DNA of 64,000 bases from an uncultured Marinoscillum sp. (GTDB lineage Bacteria > Bacteroidota > Bacteroidia > Cytophagales > MED-G16), in the NCBI GenBank assembly GCA_902529805.1, contig CABZXU010000003.1, positions 1 to 64,000 of the forward strand, read 5' to 3'. The translations under genes were made by a program, and so were the position numbers. A model generated the notes under the pieces. The model searched no databases and was not told the origin of the DNA. It worked only from the letters and a program-made list of their open reading frames with translations. Of the stretch, positions 39,239 through 47,599 are shown in pieces (position 1 is the stretch's first letter; every line of letters begins with the position of its first letter).

Positions 39239-40513
39239 TTAATAATTAAATTTTGATTTTTTAGAGTTTATGACACCAAAGACTTTACCTTTCAATGACC
39301 AATTTAACCAAGGGGAATTAAAAGATTTGGAGATATTATTATCTAAAGTATAATCCCATGAACCATTACTATCGAAAATAGTCATAGAAGCATTTGACCC
39401 GACTTTTATAGATCTATCTTCGATATTAAGAATTTTTCTAGGATTAGAAGTAAATTTTGTAATCAAAGATTCTAAAGAAATTTTTGAAGATAAAATTAAT
39501 ATATTACTAAAAAATGTTTGAAGAGAAATCATTCCATTTTCAGCATTATTAAATTCAACTGATTTGTTTTCAATGTTTTGAGGTTGATGATATGAAGAAA
39601 TCACATCTATGATCCCATCCTCTAATCCTTTTATCAAAGCATCAATATCATCTTTTGTTCTAAGTGGAGGATCCAATTTATAATTGGTATCAAAATTTGT
39701 TATATGACTATCATCCAATAATAAATTATAAATAGAAACATCACAAGTTACATTTAATCCCTCTTCTTTTGCTTTTCTTATTATATCTACTGAAGATTTA
39801 GTAGATATTCCTGAAAAATGTAATTTTCCTCCAGAATATTTCAAAATTGACAAATCTCTATTTAACATTATTTCCTCAGCAATATTTGGGATACCTTTTA
39901 AACCAGAAATGGTACTATTATGTCCTTCATTTACAATACCTAGCCTTGATAAACTAAAGTCCTTAGGTTTATTTATTAAAAGACCATCAAATTGTTTAAT
40001 ATAAAGTAAAGCTTTATACATCATATCTGAATTTTGCAATTCTTTTTCACCATCAGTAAATGCGACTGCACCTGCTTCATTTAAATCTAAAATTTCATTT
40101 AGTTGAGTTCCGTCTGTATTTTTAGTTATAGCAGCTGTTGGATGAATAGTTGAAAGGCTGTTTTCAGTTTTATTTTTTACATAATAAATATCATTTTTAG
40201 ATTGTAAAACAGGATTTGTATTTGGCATCAATAAAATATCTGTAAAACCTGAAGATGAAGCTAAGTTAGATCCTGAGGTTAAATCTTCTTTATGTTCATG
40301 TCCAGGATCACAAAAATTTGTTCTAAAATCAAACCAACCATTAGATACCATCATTCCATTACAATCAATAACCTTTGTGTTTGAATTTTTTAAATTTATT
40401 TTAGATGAACTGATCTTATCTATGATACCATTATTAATTAAAATATTTACTTTTTTAGAATTATACTTAGAATTTAAATCAACAACTATAATAGATTTTA
40501 AAAGTAATGACAT
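39239..40513 (-). CDS. Dihydroorotase-family amidohydrolase, probably non-catalytic
   Basis: DPGHEHKEDLTSGSNLASSSGFTDILLMPNTNP and C-terminal amidohydrolase region, but HxH and other ligands substituted. Confidence 0.82.
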   Translation of the reverse strand: MSLLLKSIIVVDLNSKYNSKKVNILINNGIIDKISSSKINLKNSNTKVIDCNGMMVSNGWFDFRTNFCDPGHEHKEDLTSGSNLASSSGFTDILLMPNTNPVLQSKNDIYYVKNKTENSLSTIHPTAAITKNTDGTQLNEILDLNEAGAVAFTDGEKELQNSDMMYKALLYIKQFDGLLINKPKDFSLSRLGIVNEGHNSTISGLKGIPNIAEEIMLNRDLSILKYSGGKLHFSGISTKSSVDIIRKAKEEGLNVTCDVSIYNLLLDDSHITNFDTNYKLDPPLRTKDDIDALIKGLEDGIIDVISSYHQPQNIENKSVEFNNAENGMISLQTFFSNILILSSKISLESLITKFTSNPRKILNIEDRSIKVGSNASMTIFDSNGSWDYTLDNNISKSFNSPWLNWSLKGKVFGVINSKKSKFNY

Positions 40514-40535
40514 AAACAGCTAGAAAATATTTGCA

Positions 40536-40543
40536 CAAAAATA
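40536..40543 (-). promoter_or_regulatory. Putative -7 box TATTTTTG upstream of the dihydroorotase-like gene
   Basis: Matches TAnnTTTG 23 bp upstream of its ATG. Confidence 0.35.
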
Positions 40544-40591
40544 TAATATATTTTGATATATTATAATTAGTTTGATAAATCGTATTATAAT

Positions 40592-41368
40592 TTATTTTTT
40601 AAAAGGTGAAGCTTCAAGATGTTCTATTATTGCCATTCTAGCAAAAAGAATTGCAACACCTAAGGTAGCAACGCCGCCTAACCATATACCAGGCACAAAA
40701 TCCAAGAATAAAAAATAATCATAAAATGCATGCATGGTTATAGATACAAAAAGGGATAAGAATACATAAAACCATTTTTTTCCAAGGTTGCAAGTTTTTG
40801 CTTTACCTAAATAATATCCCATTATAACAGCAAAAGCAAAATGTGCAGGAACTGCTGTCAACATTCTGAAAAATGCAACTGATGAGGATCCTTGTAAAAC
40901 GTAAGTAATATTTTCAGCAGTTGCAAAACCCATACCAACAAATACTGAATAAACAATGCCATCGAATGGCTCATCAAAACTTTTATTAGGAAAAATAATT
41001 AAGAATACCACAATAAATTTTAACATCTCTTCGGTTATAGAAACAGTTAATGCTTCTCCTCCCACTCGTAAAAAAATATTTTCAGCATTTATATATGAAA
41101 AAACAAACTCAAGAATATCAACATCAAAATGTAAATTTATTGCTCCAAGAATAAAACAAGTTGCTAGAAGCCATACCGGCTCTTTATCATATTCATCAGA
41201 ATGATAAATAAAAAACATAATGAAAATTCCAGGTGAAATAGAAAGAGTCACAAGCAACATGTCGTACCAATCAAATCTATGAATTAATACCAATGGATAG
41301 AATAAAACAAGATAAAGAAGTGTAGCCATTATGCTACCATATAAACTATCTAAAAATATTTTTTTCAT
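40592..41368 (-). CDS. PrsW-family intramembrane protease-like protein
   Basis: Polytopic; SITEEMLKFIVV, FDEPFDGIVYSVFVGMGFATAENI, AVPAHFAFAVIMGYY conserved family motifs. Confidence 0.85.
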   Translation of the reverse strand: MKKIFLDSLYGSIMATLLYLVLFYPLVLIHRFDWYDMLLVTLSISPGIFIMFFIYHSDEYDKEPVWLLATCFILGAINLHFDVDILEFVFSYINAENIFLRVGGEALTVSITEEMLKFIVVFLIIFPNKSFDEPFDGIVYSVFVGMGFATAENITYVLQGSSSVAFFRMLTAVPAHFAFAVIMGYYLGKAKTCNLGKKWFYVFLSLFVSITMHAFYDYFLFLDFVPGIWLGGVATLGVAILFARMAIIEHLEASPFKK

Positions 41369-41372
41369 TCAA

Positions 41373-44300
41373 CTAAAATTTTAAAGAAACCATCCATTCA
41401 TCATAAGTCAAACTACTATCATCTAAATCATATGCTTTAGCCCAACCTACAGATAAAGTTGCTGCTAGATGAGAAAACATTACAAGTCTCGTATCCAATT
41501 GAAACCCTATATTATAAAAGTTCTGATTAACATCATTACCAGAGATGTTAATATCTTTTGCAGTAAGAAACCCTGCAAAAATTGTTGGATGAGACCATGA
41601 TGCAAAAAAGTTAAAAAATCCTACTTTTCTATACCTTAGTGGAGGAAGCAATAATTCAGCTGTAGTTTTAAAAAAGTTTTTTGCAATAATATTTCTACCT
41701 GAATCAAAGCTTACCCCAGGAAAAGAATAAATCCCTCTATATCTTTTTGAAGATAAATAGTCTATATAATTATTGCCAAAAGCTGCAAATCCAAATCTAG
41801 TAAATGGATTTACTTTTTTACTAAATGAATTTCCAGAGGATGTTCTAAACCAAAGAGAGGTGTGATTAACTGGTAGCTGAATACCAAAATCAAAATTACC
41901 AGTAAAAGTTGGATAAAAATTCCCTTCAGAAATTGAAGAAGAAGCATTTAATGACATATTAACTCCTTTTTCTCCATCTACTGCACCTACAGATCTTCTA
42001 ATATTTCTATAAGTTAATGAGGAAAAAATATCATAAAATAGATTTGTATCATAATCTTTATCAAAATTATCAATTTGCTGAAAATCTGGCGATTGATCTA
42101 AACCATAAAAACCTCTAAAACCAGTGGTTAAATCTAAGTTTTTTGGATTATCCCATATCAAGGACTTTTTATTATTAAAACCAAACAATAATCCTTTTCT
42201 TGATCTTTTAGTAGGGCCAAATAAATCATAAAAATTGTCTTTGTTATAATGTGCAAAGAAATCATAACTTCCAGATAAAAAGCCACCAATTTTACTTGTT
42301 GAAAAGTTTAAAGAGCCATGAAATTGTTCGTCATCATCAATAGTTGCATTACCATCACTTAATTGATTTTTCCATTGTTTTGGCGTAAAAGAAAATGAAA
42401 GATCAAATGATCTAAAGCTAAATGGATCTTCAAAATTAAATTTATAACCTATACCGATATTATCTTTATAACCTACCACTATTGGATAAGCATAATTTAA
42501 TTTCATTTCCTTTCTAGGAAGATAAAGACCGTTTTTTTCAATAGTTATTTCATCTAAATTGACTGTCTGAGGAGTAGGCAAATCATTCCTCCATTCTTTA
42601 AGTTCTGGATGTTTTTTGATAGTTTCATTTCCTAAATATTTAATCGTTTCAATTTCTAGAACAGTATTATTAGGTATGTAAACAGGAAGAAAACCATCAC
42701 TAGTATATCTAAAAGCAAAAATTCTATCTTTATCTATTTGAATAGGTCGAAAATACCCTGTAACTGCATTAGACATTAAATCTATATCATCTGCTTGATA
42801 AGTATTTGCATCTACTCTCCATATATTACTTACACCTGTATAATAAGAAGAACCAAAAAGATAATTACCATCTTCGGTATATCTAAAACTTTGAGGTGAA
42901 GAAACATCAAAATTAAAAACCTCCTTATAAACTATATCTTCTTTACCTCCTTTATCAAAAGATTCAATATCATATATATGAAGGTATTGATTGCCAAAGT
43001 AATCAGCAACCGCTGCACTTAAACTTTTACCGTCAGGTGAAATATCTATATCAAAAATATCATGACCAAATGGTAATGTATATTTTTGATTCCAATTTGT
43101 ATAATAATCATTTGGAGATTCAGAATTATATTTTGGTATCTTAACGATTGTATTGTAACCATTTAGGTGTCTAATACCCCATAAAGATTCGTCTTTTTTA
43201 TTAAAAGCTAAATCACCAATGTGTTCATTTTTTTGTAACAATTTTGTTTCACCAGTTTTTAAATTGTAACTATTTAAATCTCTATTTGCATTGTTATCAG
43301 TTGAATATATAAGAAGATCATTTTTTTCATCGTAGGTAAGTGAAGCAACATTAAATAAAGCTGGTCCCTTTACATCTTTTAGTCTATCAATCTCACCTGT
43401 TTCTAAATCAATGCTAGCGATATGAGGAACTTTGCCAGGATAATTAACAGCAACATAAATTTTATTTCTTTTTTTATCATGAAATGCATGAGAAACACCG
43501 CCCAGTACTTTTTCAGTAATAGGTTCATATTGAGTAATAGGAAATTTTTTAAGTCTATTAATATTTTCATCCTGAAAGGAACGTTCAAAATCAATCCAAG
43601 TATCCCAAGCTTTACTAATTGATAAACCAAATACGTTTTTAAAATTGGATGCAAACCCACGTTTGCTTTGATCTTTTCTTTTTATCCATTCAATTAAATT
43701 ATTAGGTCCATATTCGTGAGCTACATAACTCATAAATCTTGTTCCATAGTAGTATGAATTAGCTTTAGACATAAAATCTGCAGAAGTACCTTCTGATTCC
43801 AATCCTTGAGCTGAATAAATCCTAGAGTTTTCAAGTGTTCTAGTTCTAAAAAACATTTCATCATAACTACCTAAAGCATTTCCCTTTCCACCATCCATCC
43901 AAGTTTCAATAAATACAGCAATACCTTCATGGAACCATCTAGGAGAATAATATCTTGGATTAGTGAGATAGCTATAAAACATAGAAACAGGATGGTCGTT
44001 TGTATTTCTAACTTTTCCAGCAAAAAGTTTTCTATAAAAAACATCTGTTTTTGAATAATTATCGAGCGCAACTATATGTACAAGTTCGTGATTCATGATA
44101 GCAAATACTCTTTCACCAGCTATACTTGACTCAAAAGAATAATTCATTGGTGAAATACAAGTTGAAACCATATTATTAGGAATTGAGGTTGCTCCTCCAT
44201 TTCCATAATCTCCAAAATCTTGAATCATAACATGAATTTTATCTCTTGGTTCGTAGTCAAATAACTTTTTATGAAAATTAAGAGCACTATGAGCACATCT

Positions 44301-44444
44301 TGCTGCATGAGGTAAAACAAATGCTTCACCAATTCCCATAGAAACAATATCAAAATTTTCTATTTCTAATTTATCCATTTGAGAAAAAGAACTATTAAAA
44401 TAAAAAAAGAAAATAAACGATAATGGAATGGATAATTTTTTCAT
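41373..44444 (-). CDS. Predicted outer-membrane gluzincin-type metallopeptidase with TolB-like propeller and C-terminal beta-barrel
   Basis: Signal peptide; IMNHELVHIVALD and WFHEGIAVFIETW; SPDGKSLSAAVAD propeller; barrel-like C-terminus ending VSLKF. Confidence 0.75.
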   Translation of the reverse strand: MKKLSIPLSFIFFFYFNSSFSQMDKLEIENFDIVSMGIGEAFVLPHAARCAHSALNFHKKLFDYEPRDKIHVMIQDFGDYGNGGATSIPNNMVSTCISPMNYSFESSIAGERVFAIMNHELVHIVALDNYSKTDVFYRKLFAGKVRNTNDHPVSMFYSYLTNPRYYSPRWFHEGIAVFIETWMDGGKGNALGSYDEMFFRTRTLENSRIYSAQGLESEGTSADFMSKANSYYYGTRFMSYVAHEYGPNNLIEWIKRKDQSKRGFASNFKNVFGLSISKAWDTWIDFERSFQDENINRLKKFPITQYEPITEKVLGGVSHAFHDKKRNKIYVAVNYPGKVPHIASIDLETGEIDRLKDVKGPALFNVASLTYDEKNDLLIYSTDNNANRDLNSYNLKTGETKLLQKNEHIGDLAFNKKDESLWGIRHLNGYNTIVKIPKYNSESPNDYYTNWNQKYTLPFGHDIFDIDISPDGKSLSAAVADYFGNQYLHIYDIESFDKGGKEDIVYKEVFNFDVSSPQSFRYTEDGNYLFGSSYYTGVSNIWRVDANTYQADDIDLMSNAVTGYFRPIQIDKDRIFAFRYTSDGFLPVYIPNNTVLEIETIKYLGNETIKKHPELKEWRNDLPTPQTVNLDEITIEKNGLYLPRKEMKLNYAYPIVVGYKDNIGIGYKFNFEDPFSFRSFDLSFSFTPKQWKNQLSDGNATIDDDEQFHGSLNFSTSKIGGFLSGSYDFFAHYNKDNFYDLFGPTKRSRKGLLFGFNNKKSLIWDNPKNLDLTTGFRGFYGLDQSPDFQQIDNFDKDYDTNLFYDIFSSLTYRNIRRSVGAVDGEKGVNMSLNASSSISEGNFYPTFTGNFDFGIQLPVNHTSLWFRTSSGNSFSKKVNPFTRFGFAAFGNNYIDYLSSKRYRGIYSFPGVSFDSGRNIIAKNFFKTTAELLLPPLRYRKVGFFNFFASWSHPTIFAGFLTAKDINISGNDVNQNFYNIGFQLDTRLVMFSHLAATLSVGWAKAYDLDDSSLTYDEWMVSLKF

Positions 44445-44471
44445 TAGATAATTTTTTTGTTTAAGATAAAA

Positions 44472-44506
44472 AAAAAAGGAGAAAAATTAATGTTTTCTCC
44501 TTTTTT
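44472..44506 (-). terminator. Intrinsic terminator downstream of the nonapeptide-repeat gene
   Basis: Perfect inverted repeat AAAAAAGGAGAAAA / TTTTCTCCTTTTTT with 7-nt loop; long T-run in minus-strand transcript. Confidence 0.8.
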
Positions 44507-44530
44507 ATAAAATGTAAATTAATGTAAATA

Positions 44531-45709
44531 CTAATTTACAGCACCTTTAGCAAATTTTTGAAATTCTGCTCCTTTCATAAACTTCTGAAATTCTGCTCCT
44601 TTCATAAACTTCTGAAAAGATGAACCTTTTGCAAATTTAGAATAAGCACCGCTTTTCATAAATTTTTGAAAATCAGCACCTTTCATAAACTTCATAAAGT
44701 CTCCATTTTTAGCAAACTTCTGAAACTCAGCTCCCTTAGCAAACTTCTGAAGATCAGCTCCCTTAGCAAACTTCTGAAGATCAGCACCTTTCATAAACTT
44801 CTGAAGTTGAGCATCTTTCATAAACTTCTGCAGTTCAGCTCCTTTCATAAACTTCTGAAATTCTGCTCCTTTCGCAAACTTCTGAAATTCTGCTCCTTTA
44901 GCGAACTTTTCAAAGTCTGCTCCTTTAAAAAACGCTGATCTAATAACTGGTGCTGCAACTAATACACCTAGTGTTATCGCGAAGTTGAACTCACCACCCA
45001 CTTTCATAAACTTCTGATATTCTGCTCCTTTCATAAACTTCTGAAATTCTGCTCCTTTCATAAACTTCTGAAATTCTGCTCCTTTCGCAAACTTCTGAAA
45101 TTCTGCTCCTTTCATGAACTTTTGAAATTCACCTAACTTCATTAGAAGCTTTCCAGGAGTACCCCTACTATCTGAAGTTTTATTATTATTGTCACCTAAT
45201 TCTCTTCCACCACTTGAAGATATTGATCTTCCAGCTCCACCATCTTGATTAAAATTAGATAAACTAGAAGTTCCTTGTCTTAAATCATCTTCGCCAATAC
45301 CTCCTCCAGAACCTCCTCCAGACTTACCGTCTCTTTGTGTATATGGTTCTTGCTCATTTGAGGTCATCAAATCATCATTTCCCATAACATCAGCAACAAT
45401 GCTGAATACAGGATCATCAAGGACCTTCAAAAACTCATCATTCTCAACAAGTTTAGCAAATTCAGGAGTTGCAATCATTTTCATGAAGTCTTCATTTTGT
45501 AAAACTTCCTGAATCTCCTCACCTTCTAACTCAACAGCAATAGTATTTTTCTCAGAATACTTCTCAGCTTTCTTAATACTAGTAATACCTGAACCAGCAC
45601 CCATTGACGGATCAATAGAACCAGTTTGAATAAGAAGATAACCTACAGCAGCAATTGCTACTACAGTACAAACAATCAAAATATTTAATTTATCATGTAC
45701 TCTTTTCAT
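44531..45709 (-). CDS. Membrane-anchored nonapeptide-repeat protein (19 x AEFQKFMKG-like), function unknown
   Basis: N-terminal TM LNILIVCTVVAIAAVGYLLI; 5 + 14 consecutive 9-residue repeats; Gly/Ser-rich linker. Confidence 0.9.
   Translation of the reverse strand: MKRVHDKLNILIVCTVVAIAAVGYLLIQTGSIDPSMGAGSGITSIKKAEKYSEKNTIAVELEGEEIQEVLQNEDFMKMIATPEFAKLVENDEFLKVLDDPVFSIVADVMGNDDLMTSNEQEPYTQRDGKSGGGSGGGIGEDDLRQGTSSLSNFNQDGGAGRSISSSGGRELGDNNNKTSDSRGTPGKLLMKLGEFQKFMKGAEFQKFAKGAEFQKFMKGAEFQKFMKGAEYQKFMKVGGEFNFAITLGVLVAAPVIRSAFFKGADFEKFAKGAEFQKFAKGAEFQKFMKGAELQKFMKDAQLQKFMKGADLQKFAKGADLQKFAKGAEFQKFAKNGDFMKFMKGADFQKFMKSGAYSKFAKGSSFQKFMKGAEFQKFMKGAEFQKFAKGAVN
44543..44920 (-). repeat. 27-bp coding tandem repeat block 2 (14 units)
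   Basis: aa 264-389: ADFEKFAKG ... AEFQKFAKG in uninterrupted 9-aa register. Confidence 0.95.
44999..45133 (-). repeat. 27-bp coding tandem repeat block 1 (5 units)
   Basis: aa 193-237: GEFQKFMKG AEFQKFAKG AEFQKFMKG AEFQKFMKG AEYQKFMKV. Confidence 0.95.
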
Positions 45710-45752
45710 AATATTTAAAATTTATAATTAATTAAATTGTAAAAAATTTAAA

Positions 45753-45810
45753 AAATTATTTTATAATGGAGTTGTATGAGAAAAGTCATAGTTCGATTAT
45801 AAAATAATTT
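45753..45810 (-). promoter_or_regulatory. Leader hairpin: perfect 15-bp inverted repeat around a nested TATGA/TCATA stem, followed by a T-rich run
   Basis: AAATTATTTTATAAT (45753-45767) and ATTATAAAATAATTT (45796-45810). Confidence 0.55.
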
Positions 45811-45821
45811 AAAAACGTAGG

Positions 45822-45829
45822 CAAAGATA
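45822..45829 (-). promoter_or_regulatory. Putative Bacteroidota -7 box TATCTTTG for the nonapeptide-repeat gene
   Basis: Minus strand TTATCTTTGCC about 113 bp upstream of the ATG at 45709. Confidence 0.5.
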
Positions 45830-45858
45830 ATAAAAAAATTATAGTTTTTCTATTTAAA

Positions 45859-47124
45859 TTATACTAATACCGTTTGATTTCTATCTGGACCAACAGAAAC
45901 TAACTTAATAGGTATTTTTAAATTATTTTCTATAAACTGAATATAATTTATTAATTCTTTTGGAAAATCAGATTTTTCTTTACAATTAGATATATCATTT
46001 TTCCACCCATCAAATGATTCATAAATAGGTTCGAGTGTGGAATCACCAATAGTAGATGGAAAATAATCAATTTCTTTTCCTTCAAATAAATATTTAGTGC
46101 AAAGGAAAACTTTATCAAAACCTGATAAAACATCTGCTTTCATCATAAATAATTCTGTAACACCATTTAACATTAACGCATATTTAAGTGCTAATAAATC
46201 TAACCATCCACATCTTCTCGCTCTTCCGGTGGTAGAGCCAAACTCATTTCCTTTTTTTGCTATTTTCTCACCTTCTTTGTCAAATAGTTCAGTAGGAAAA
46301 GGTCCTTTCCCAACTCTTGTGCAATATGCTTTAAAAACACCATACACTTTATCTACTTTTTTTGGTGAAACACCTAATCCTATACATGCGCCTGCAGTAG
46401 TTGTATTAGAAGAGGTAACAAAAGGATAGCTACCAAAATCAATATCCAGCAATGTTCCCTGAGCTCCTTCAGCTAAAACATTTTTTCCTTTATTTAAATT
46501 TTTATTAATCAAGTATTCCGTATCTGTTAAATTAAATTTTTTTAAAAAATTTATTGAATCAAAAAATTGTTTTTCTTCAGAATTAAATTCTTGTAAATTA
46601 ATATCCTTAAATAAATATGAATGCATCTCTTTTTGTCTTTCATATTTATTTTTAAAACTTTCATATTTAATATCTCCTACCCTTAAGCCATGCCTACCTA
46701 TCTTATCTTGGTAAGTGGGACCTATTCCTCTTAATGTTGACCCTATTTTTTTATCTCCTTTTTCTTTTTCTAAAATTTTATCAATAAACCTATGGGATGG
46801 AGTTATTAATTGAACTTTATTAGAAATAAAAAGATTATCAAACAATTTTAGTCCAAATTTTAATTCTATTTTTTCTATTTCGTTCTTAAAAATCACAGGG
46901 TCAAGAACAACACCATTTCCAATAATATTTAATGAGTTTTTGCTAAATATTCCAGATGGAATTTGATGAAGAACATGCTTTTTATTATCAAATTCAAGAG
47001 TATGACCCGCATTTGGCCCTCCTTGAAATCTAGCTACCAAATCATATTTATTTGAAAGATAATCAACTACCTTACCTTTTCCTTCATCACCCCATTGGAG
47101 ACCTAACAAAACATCTAAAGACAT
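45859..47124 (-). CDS. purA: Adenylosuccinate synthetase (start corrected to MSLDVLLGLQWGDEGKG)
   Basis: GLQWGDEGKGKVVDYLS, FQGGPNAGHTL, STTGRARRCGWLD; preceding MVRKRKRKRK reads the fur 3' hexamer tract. Confidence 0.95.
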   Translation of the reverse strand: MSLDVLLGLQWGDEGKGKVVDYLSNKYDLVARFQGGPNAGHTLEFDNKKHVLHQIPSGIFSKNSLNIIGNGVVLDPVIFKNEIEKIELKFGLKLFDNLFISNKVQLITPSHRFIDKILEKEKGDKKIGSTLRGIGPTYQDKIGRHGLRVGDIKYESFKNKYERQKEMHSYLFKDINLQEFNSEEKQFFDSINFLKKFNLTDTEYLINKNLNKGKNVLAEGAQGTLLDIDFGSYPFVTSSNTTTAGACIGLGVSPKKVDKVYGVFKAYCTRVGKGPFPTELFDKEGEKIAKKGNEFGSTTGRARRCGWLDLLALKYALMLNGVTELFMMKADVLSGFDKVFLCTKYLFEGKEIDYFPSTIGDSTLEPIYESFDGWKNDISNCKEKSDFPKELINYIQFIENNLKIPIKLVSVGPDRNQTVLV

Positions 47125-47128
47125 TATC

Positions 47129-47578
47129 TTAACTTTTCTTTTTCTTTTTCTTTTTCTTACCAAAAAAATATAGAGAATGACTATCTATTTCTACATCATA
47201 AATTTTCTCTATTGAATTTTTTATTAGTTGTATTCTAGGATCACAAAATTCTAATATTTCATCATTTTCTAAAATCAAATGATCATGTTGTCTGTACCCA
47301 AAAGCCTTTTCATATTTAAATGTATTGTTCTTAAATATATGTTTAGTTACAAGATCTAGGTCTACAAGTAAATCAAGAGTATTATATATAGTAGCTCTAC
47401 TTACGCTAAATTTACTTTTTTTCATTCTATTATATAACTCATCGGCATCAAAATGATGGTTAAAATCATATATTTCTTCTAGTATAGCATATCTCTCAGG
47501 GGTCTTTCTCTGTTTTTTTAATTCTATGTGATTATCAAGAATTTTTTTAATTTGATCCATTACTTTACTTTGACTCAT
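47129..47578 (-). CDS. Fur-family transcriptional regulator with C-terminal octalysine
   Basis: RKTPERYAILEEIY, SRATIYNTLDLL, YRQHDHLIL; ends GKKKKKKKKS. Confidence 0.88.
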   Translation of the reverse strand: MSQSKVMDQIKKILDNHIELKKQRKTPERYAILEEIYDFNHHFDADELYNRMKKSKFSVSRATIYNTLDLLVDLDLVTKHIFKNNTFKYEKAFGYRQHDHLILENDEILEFCDPRIQLIKNSIEKIYDVEIDSHSLYFFGKKKKKKKKS

Positions 47579-47599
47579 TACTTTTGCTATTAAAATATT

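Noticed and set aside
40542-40565. Inverted repeat TATAATATA-TTTTGA-TATATTATA upstream of the dihydroorotase-like gene
   Set aside because: Short and A/T only; expected by chance in such AT-rich intergenic DNA
44666-44938. + strand 90-aa ORF (FHKLLKLSIFHKLL...)
   Set aside because: Antisense shadow of the nonapeptide array; the repetitive in-frame openness follows from the 27-bp period
44543-45133. Regular 27-bp repeats resembling a CRISPR or satellite array
   Set aside because: Repeats are contiguous without spacers and stay in frame as 9-aa units of one long ORF; coding explanation is sufficient
47125-47163. purA N-terminal extension MVRKRKRKRKVKI
   Set aside because: It is the Fur poly-lysine hexamer read in another frame; the conserved PurA start is MSLDVLLGLQWGDEGKG
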